From NCBI GenBank assembly GCA_905233905.1, contig CAJOFN010000005.1, positions 1-45,072 on the forward strand: a stretch of DNA of 45,072 nt, given 5' to 3'. Origin of the DNA: an uncultured Lachnospiraceae bacterium (lineage in GTDB: Bacteria; Bacillota; Clostridia; Lachnospirales; Lachnospiraceae). The notes under the pieces were generated by a model, which made no database searches, had not been told where the DNA came from, and worked only from the letters and a program-made list of their open reading frames with translations. The position numbers and the translations under genes were made by a program. Below are positions 41,294 to 45,072 of the stretch, one piece after another (the stretch's first letter is position 1; each line of letters opens with the position of its first letter).

Positions 41294-41722
41294 ATGACTA
41301 TATCAACAAAAGGAAGATATGCCTTGAGAATCATGCTGGATCTGGCTATTTACAACACAGGTGAGCCGATACGCGTGAAGGATATAGCAAAGAGGCAGAA
41401 GATATCTGAAAAATACCTCGAGCAGATCATTTCCATGTTAAATAAATCAGGTTATGTTACGTCGGTCAGGGGCGCAAACGGAGGCTATTACCTTAAGAGA
41501 GCAACCAAAGAGTATACGGTGGGAGATATATTAAGGGTCACCGAGGGGAATATTACCCCTGTTTCCTGTGTGGACAATGATGATTGTGACAGGAAGGAAG
41601 CCTGTGTGGCGAATATTGTCTGGAAGAAGCTTGATGACGCCATCCGGGGTGTTGTAGATAATATAACCCTGGAGGATATGGTCGGCTGGTATGGCGACAT
41701 GTCTGTTGACTATGTGATATAG
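41294..41722 (+). CDS. Rrf2-family regulator with IscR-type cysteines
   Basis: 142 residues. N-terminal winged helix (MTISTKGRYALRIMLDLA, SEKYLEQIISMLNKSGYV, RGANGGYYL) followed by three cysteines at 92, 98 and 104. This is exactly the number and spacing (C-x5-C-x5-C) of the Fe-S ligands in IscR; the fourth ligand position, His107 in IscR, is Asn here. It therefore probably senses Fe-S or redox/sulfur status and is not the cysteine-free CymR type, though the gene context (MetNI, sulfur amino acid binding protein) looks CymR-like. GGAGG 5 bases before ATG. Only 11 bp separate it from metN. Confidence 0.88.
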   Translation: MTISTKGRYALRIMLDLAIYNTGEPIRVKDIAKRQKISEKYLEQIISMLNKSGYVTSVRGANGGYYLKRATKEYTVGDILRVTEGNITPVSCVDNDDCDRKEACVANIVWKKLDDAIRGVVDNITLEDMVGWYGDMSVDYVI

Positions 41723-41733
41723 AGGAGAGTGTA

Positions 41734-42744
41734 ATGGCAGGGATAGTTGAGGTTAAAAACCTATCAAAGACCTTTTACAACAAGGATTCCGAGGTAAATG
41801 CCCTAAAGGATATCAACTTAAGCATTGAAAAGGGAGACATATACGGGATCATAGGGATGTCGGGCGCAGGAAAGTCAACATTGGTACGATGTCTTAACTT
41901 CCTGGAAAGGCCCACCAGTGGTGAAGTATATATAGACGGGGAGGCGCTGTCGGGACTAAGCGACAAAAAGCTAAAGGAGATCCGGGGCAGCATAGCCATG
42001 ATCTTCCAGAACTTCAATCTGCTGAATCAGGTCAATATCATTGATAATGTAGCTTTTCCGCTCCGTATACAGAAGATGAATAAGGCTCAGGCAAGGCAGA
42101 AGGCAAGGGAGCTGCTTAAAACCGTAGGCTTAAGTGAAAAGGAAAAGAATTATCCGTCCCAGCTTTCCGGAGGACAAAAGCAGAGGGTGGCGATAGCAAG
42201 GGCTCTTGCAAACGATCCGAAGATCCTTCTGTGTGATGAGGCAACAAGCGCCCTTGACCCGAGGACTACGGCTCAGATACTGGAGCTTTTGAAAAAGATA
42301 AATGATGAAATGGGAATAACCATAATTGTTATTACCCATCAGATGTCCGTTGTTCAGGATATATGCCACAAGGTGGCCATAATAGAAGACGGCAGGCTGG
42401 CTGAAAGTGGGATAGTGTCGGATATATTCGCAAATCCCAAGTCTCATGCGGGAAAGATGCTGGTGATAGGGGAGAAGGATATGGAGATTCCTCTTCTCCA
42501 TGAGGACAGGAGAATAAGGATAGTATTCGAGACAAATTCTTCATATGAGCCGGTCATAGCGAATATGGTGCTTCATTTTAAAACACCGGTCAACATATTA
42601 AGAGCCAACACAAGAAATGTTGAGGGAACCGCTATGGGAGATATGATCCTGGGGCTTCCGGAGGATAAGAGGATGCAGGAAGATATGATAGCATACCTTG
42701 AAGAGAAAAAGCTTGTGGTATCGGAGGTTACGGAAGATGTTTGA
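41734..42744 (+). CDS. metN: methionine ABC importer ATPase
   Basis: 336 residues. ABC domain with Walker A GMSGAGKST, Q-loop FQNFNLL, signature LSGGQKQR, Walker B LLCDEATSALD and H-loop ITHQM; then a C-terminal NIL domain of about 75 residues, the methionine-sensing regulatory module of MetN that slows the transporter when internal methionine is high. Cytoplasmic subunit of the MetNI importer. It overlaps metI by 8 bp. Confidence 0.93.
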   Translation: MAGIVEVKNLSKTFYNKDSEVNALKDINLSIEKGDIYGIIGMSGAGKSTLVRCLNFLERPTSGEVYIDGEALSGLSDKKLKEIRGSIAMIFQNFNLLNQVNIIDNVAFPLRIQKMNKAQARQKARELLKTVGLSEKEKNYPSQLSGGQKQRVAIARALANDPKILLCDEATSALDPRTTAQILELLKKINDEMGITIIVITHQMSVVQDICHKVAIIEDGRLAESGIVSDIFANPKSHAGKMLVIGEKDMEIPLLHEDRRIRIVFETNSSYEPVIANMVLHFKTPVNILRANTRNVEGTAMGDMILGLPEDKRMQEDMIAYLEEKKLVVSEVTEDV

Positions 42745-43405
42745 GAGTTTTACCGCTGAAGTAGTCAGCATGATAGGCAAGGGTATATTTGAAACCCTAT
42801 ATATGACAGTTATATCCACATTTTTCGGCTATATAATCGGACTGCCCTGGGGAGTGGCATTATATGTTTCATCTCAGAAAGGACTTAAACCCAACGCCGC
42901 GATATACGGCATATTAAGCTTTATAGCCAATGTCATGAGGAGTATTCCCTTCCTTATCCTGTTGATACTTGTGATGCCCTTTACCTTATTCATTGTAGGA
43001 AGGACCTACGGCTCCACGGCAACGATAGTGCCACTGACGCTTTCCGCTGCCCCGCTTATTGCGAGAATGGTGGAATCCTCAGTATCAGAGGTTGACGCAG
43101 GAGTAATTGAGGCGGCACAGTCCATGGGAGCAGGAACCTGGACCCTTATAACCAGCGTACTCCTTGTGGAAGGCAGGGTGTCTCTTATATCAGGCATTGT
43201 CATAATGCTGGGAACTGTTTTGGGCTATTCCGCGATGGCAGGAGTCGTTGGAGGCGGCGGTCTGGGAGACATAGCCATACGTTACGGCTACTACAGATAT
43301 CAGGCAGATATAATGATCGTTACGGTTGTGCTTCTGGTAGCGCTTGTAATGATCCTGCAGGCTCTGGGTTCAAAAATAGCTGTCGCTTTCGATAAGAGAA
43401 AGTAA
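42737..43405 (+). CDS. metI: methionine ABC importer permease
   Basis: 222 residues, five membrane helices, with the type I importer coupling loop (EAAQSMGAGTWTLI) and a MetI-like core (NVMRSIPFLILLI, GGGGLGDIAIRYGYYRYQ). Start at 42737, inside metN, after GGAGG with 9-base spacing. Works with MetN and the binding protein encoded 127 bp downstream. Specificity (methionine, possibly cysteine or cystine too) depends on that binding protein. Confidence 0.92.
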   Translation: MFESFTAEVVSMIGKGIFETLYMTVISTFFGYIIGLPWGVALYVSSQKGLKPNAAIYGILSFIANVMRSIPFLILLILVMPFTLFIVGRTYGSTATIVPLTLSAAPLIARMVESSVSEVDAGVIEAAQSMGAGTWTLITSVLLVEGRVSLISGIVIMLGTVLGYSAMAGVVGGGGLGDIAIRYGYYRYQADIMIVTVVLLVALVMILQALGSKIAVAFDKRK

Positions 43406-43456
43406 AGATTGGTAAAATTGTACAAATTATGATGAAGATAAGGTGAAAAATTGCAC

Positions 43457-43496
43457 TACTAAACCTATTGAAATAGTAGGAATAGTAGAGTATCAT
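43457..43496 (+). promoter_or_regulatory. promoter and candidate Rrf2 operator before the fused binding protein
   Basis: TTGAAA (43468-43473), 17-base spacer, TATCAT (43491-43496). Overlaid are CTACTA-N12-TAGTAG (an inverted repeat) and a 10-bp-spaced direct repeat AATAGTAG at 43472 and 43482. The GTAGGAATA at 43476-43484 recurs after the promoter of the rrf2 gene (41259). The binding protein can thus be expressed apart from metNI and may be repressed by the Rrf2 protein. Confidence 0.55.
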
Positions 43497-43531
43497 TCTT
43501 ACTACCATATGAGTTAAGGAGGTAACAGATT

Positions 43532-45072
43532 ATGAATGGTTTAGGGAAAAAGCTTACAGCGTTGCTGTTGACAGGTGCTCTGGCAGGAGGACTTGGAGCC
43601 TGTGGAGGAGGCGGCTCAAGTCAGTCAACGGATACATCCGGGGCATCCTCCGATGAAGAGGTCACCCAAGAGGCTTCAAGTGATGTGGTTTACAGAACGC
43701 TGGATGAGATAAAGGATTCCGGTACGGTAAATATTGGTGTATTTTCCGATAAGAACCCCTTTGGTTATGTTGACGAAAACGGTGATTATCAGGGATACGA
43801 TGTATACTTTGCAGAGAGGATCGGAGAGGATCTGGGAGTAGATATCAATTATGTATCCACGGAAGCTGCCAACCGTGTTGAGTATCTTGAGACCGGCAAG
43901 GTAGATATAGTTTTAGCAAACTTTACCGTGACAGATGAGCGTGCCGAAAAGGTTGATTTCACTCTTCCTTACATGAACGTGGCTCTCGGTGTTGTATCTC
44001 CCGACAGCAATGTGATCAAGGATTTGAGTGAGATCGGAGAGGATGATGAGGTTATCGTTATTTCCGGAACCACAGCAGAGACTTATCTTACAGAGAACAA
44101 CCCTGAGATCAAGCTGCAGAAGTACGATACCTACGCAAATGCCAAGACAGCTTTAGAGAACGGACAGGCCGTGGCATGGGCGAACGACAATACAGAGGTT
44201 ATAGCCTACGCGCTGCAGAATTCAGGCTATACCGTGGGCATATCCGAGCTTGGAAGCAAGGATACCATAGCAGCGGCAGTTTCAAAGGGTAATTCAACTC
44301 TTCTTGACTGGTTAAACGGTGAGATAGAGAGCCTTGGAAGCGAGAACTTCTTCCACGCAGACTATGAGGCGACCCTGCTTGATACTTACGGAAAAGATTA
44401 CGAAGAGACACTTGTTGTGGAAGGCGGCAAAGCTGAGGCAGCAGGTGCTGAAGGAACAAGCGACGCTGATATTCCCGAAGGAAACGGCGAGACAATTAAG
44501 GTTGCAGCATCCCCCACACCTCATGCTGAGATCCTTGCAGAGGCGGCAAAGGTATTATCCGAGCATGGATGGAACCTTGAAGTAACAGAGTTTGAAGATT
44601 ATGTACAGCCCAACCTTGTTGTTGAGCAGGGTGAGTTTGACGCAAATTATTTCCAGCACATCCCTTACCTTGATGATTTCAATGCTGAAAAGGGTACACA
44701 TCTAATAAACGCAGGCGGTATTCATTATGAGCCCTTCGGGATCTATCCCGGAACAAAGAAGGAGCTTTCAGAGCTTTCTGATGGGGATGAGATAGCAGTA
44801 CCTAATGATACTACCAATGAGGCAAGAGCACTCCTTCTGCTCCAGGACAACGGTATCATCACCTTAAAGGAAGGCGCAGACCTTACAGCAACCAAGAACG
44901 ATATAGTTGACAATCCCAACAATATTGAGATCGTTGAGCTTGAGGCTGCACAGGTTGCAAGAGTAGCAAACGAAGCCGCGTTTGTAGTTCTTAACGGCAA
45001 CTACGCTCTTGAGGCAGGCTTCTCAGTGGCAAATGATTCTGTTGCATATGAGTCAAATGACTCGACGGCAGC
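43532..45072 (+). CDS. double substrate-binding lipoprotein: SBP_bac_3 fused to MetQ (partial, runs off window)
   Basis: At least 513 codons, open to the right edge. Signal peptide with a lipobox ending GAC (Cys24) and a Ser/Gly/Thr-rich spacer. Residues about 50-290: a polar amino acid binding domain (SBP_bac_3) closest in appearance to cysteine/cystine-binding CjaA-like proteins (IGVFSDKNPFGYVDENG, EAANRVEYLETGKVDIVLANF, NDNTEVIAYAL). A Gly/Ala/Glu-rich linker at about 295-315. Residues about 316 on: a MetQ/NlpA domain (VAASPTPHAEIL, DYVQPNLVVEQGEFDANYF, PNDTTNEARALLLLQ, LNGNYALEAGF). Both halves lie in one unbroken frame, which I checked line by line. AAGGAGG precedes the ATG. Probable dual receptor for MetNI. 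Confidence 0.9.
   Translation, partial: MNGLGKKLTALLLTGALAGGLGACGGGGSSQSTDTSGASSDEEVTQEASSDVVYRTLDEIKDSGTVNIGVFSDKNPFGYVDENGDYQGYDVYFAERIGEDLGVDINYVSTEAANRVEYLETGKVDIVLANFTVTDERAEKVDFTLPYMNVALGVVSPDSNVIKDLSEIGEDDEVIVISGTTAETYLTENNPEIKLQKYDTYANAKTALENGQAVAWANDNTEVIAYALQNSGYTVGISELGSKDTIAAAVSKGNSTLLDWLNGEIESLGSENFFHADYEATLLDTYGKDYEETLVVEGGKAEAAGAEGTSDADIPEGNGETIKVAASPTPHAEILAEAAKVLSEHGWNLEVTEFEDYVQPNLVVEQGEFDANYFQHIPYLDDFNAEKGTHLINAGGIHYEPFGIYPGTKKELSELSDGDEIAVPNDTTNEARALLLLQDNGIITLKEGADLTATKNDIVDNPNNIEIVELEAAQVARVANEAAFVVLNGNYALEAGFSVANDSVAYESNDSTA

Overview
The window looks like a chromosomal segment of a gut or rumen type clostridium, most likely Lachnospiraceae. The signs are moderate GC, strong AGGAGG ribosome binding sites, sigma-A promoters of the TTGACA/TATAAT class, a type III glutamine synthetase joined to asnB, gltB, pyrG and an ANTAR regulator, a small protein of a type (DUF6110-like) I associate with clostridial metal P-type ATPases, and intracellular GH1, GH13 and GH32 enzymes. 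Assignment below class level is inference. I saw no rRNA, tRNA, CRISPR array, intact insertion sequence or prophage.

Layout. 1-1235: an intact MNT-type nucleotidyltransferase followed by a graveyard with a broken HEPN partner, an unknown ORF split by an in-frame TGA, and unassigned debris. 1236-7944 (+): formate/nitrite-type channel, DUF3298-type lipoprotein, esterase, SIMPL protein with its own strong promoter, DUF362 ferredoxin-like protein, GH1 enzyme and LarE sulfur transferase. 7968-10664 (-): metal P1B-ATPase unit (DUF6110-like, ATPase, HMA chaperone) with a promoter and a candidate operator dyad. 10682-12275 (-): ThiT and thiamine pyrophosphokinase under a TPP riboswitch. 12292-16783 (+): GH13, DUF308 membrane protein, YunG-like protein, GH32. 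16784-18508 (-): EAL phosphodiesterase with a degenerate GGDEF domain. 18604-21730 (+): iron alcohol dehydrogenase, AlkD-like protein, and a membrane-anchored coiled-coil protein ending in a degenerate chemoreceptor tip. 21727-33455 (+): nitrogen assimilation operon (glnN, asnB, gltB, pyrG, a short glutamine-synthetase-like protein, ANTAR regulator), with a textbook terminator between promoter and first gene. 33472-40450 (-): chemoreceptor and sugar-binding lipoprotein, a terminator, then a PAS-ABC ATPase fusion and a FtsX-type permease. 40534-45072 (+): HAD phosphatase, IscR-like Rrf2 regulator, metN, metI, and a double substrate-binding lipoprotein that runs off the window.

How the parts work together. 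The glutamine operon joins ammonia capture (GlnN), glutamate regeneration (GltB) and two glutamine-consuming amidations (AsnB, PyrG), and carries its own probable RNA-binding antiterminator; the leader attenuator makes feedback by that protein a testable model. The last operon appears to be a sulfur amino acid import module: an Rrf2 protein with the three IscR-type cysteines, a MetNI transporter, and one lipoprotein that fuses a cysteine/cystine-type binding domain to a complete MetQ domain, with related sequence elements at both promoters.

The most unusual items are the SBP_bac_3-MetQ fusion, the PAS-ABC ATPase with a cyclase-like connector, the coiled-coil protein with 177-bp tandem repeats and a chemoreceptor-like tip, the attenuator/ANTAR pairing, and the short GlnA homologue lacking residues of the glutamate side of the active site. 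All functional statements are from reading the sequence; no database search or structure prediction was run.
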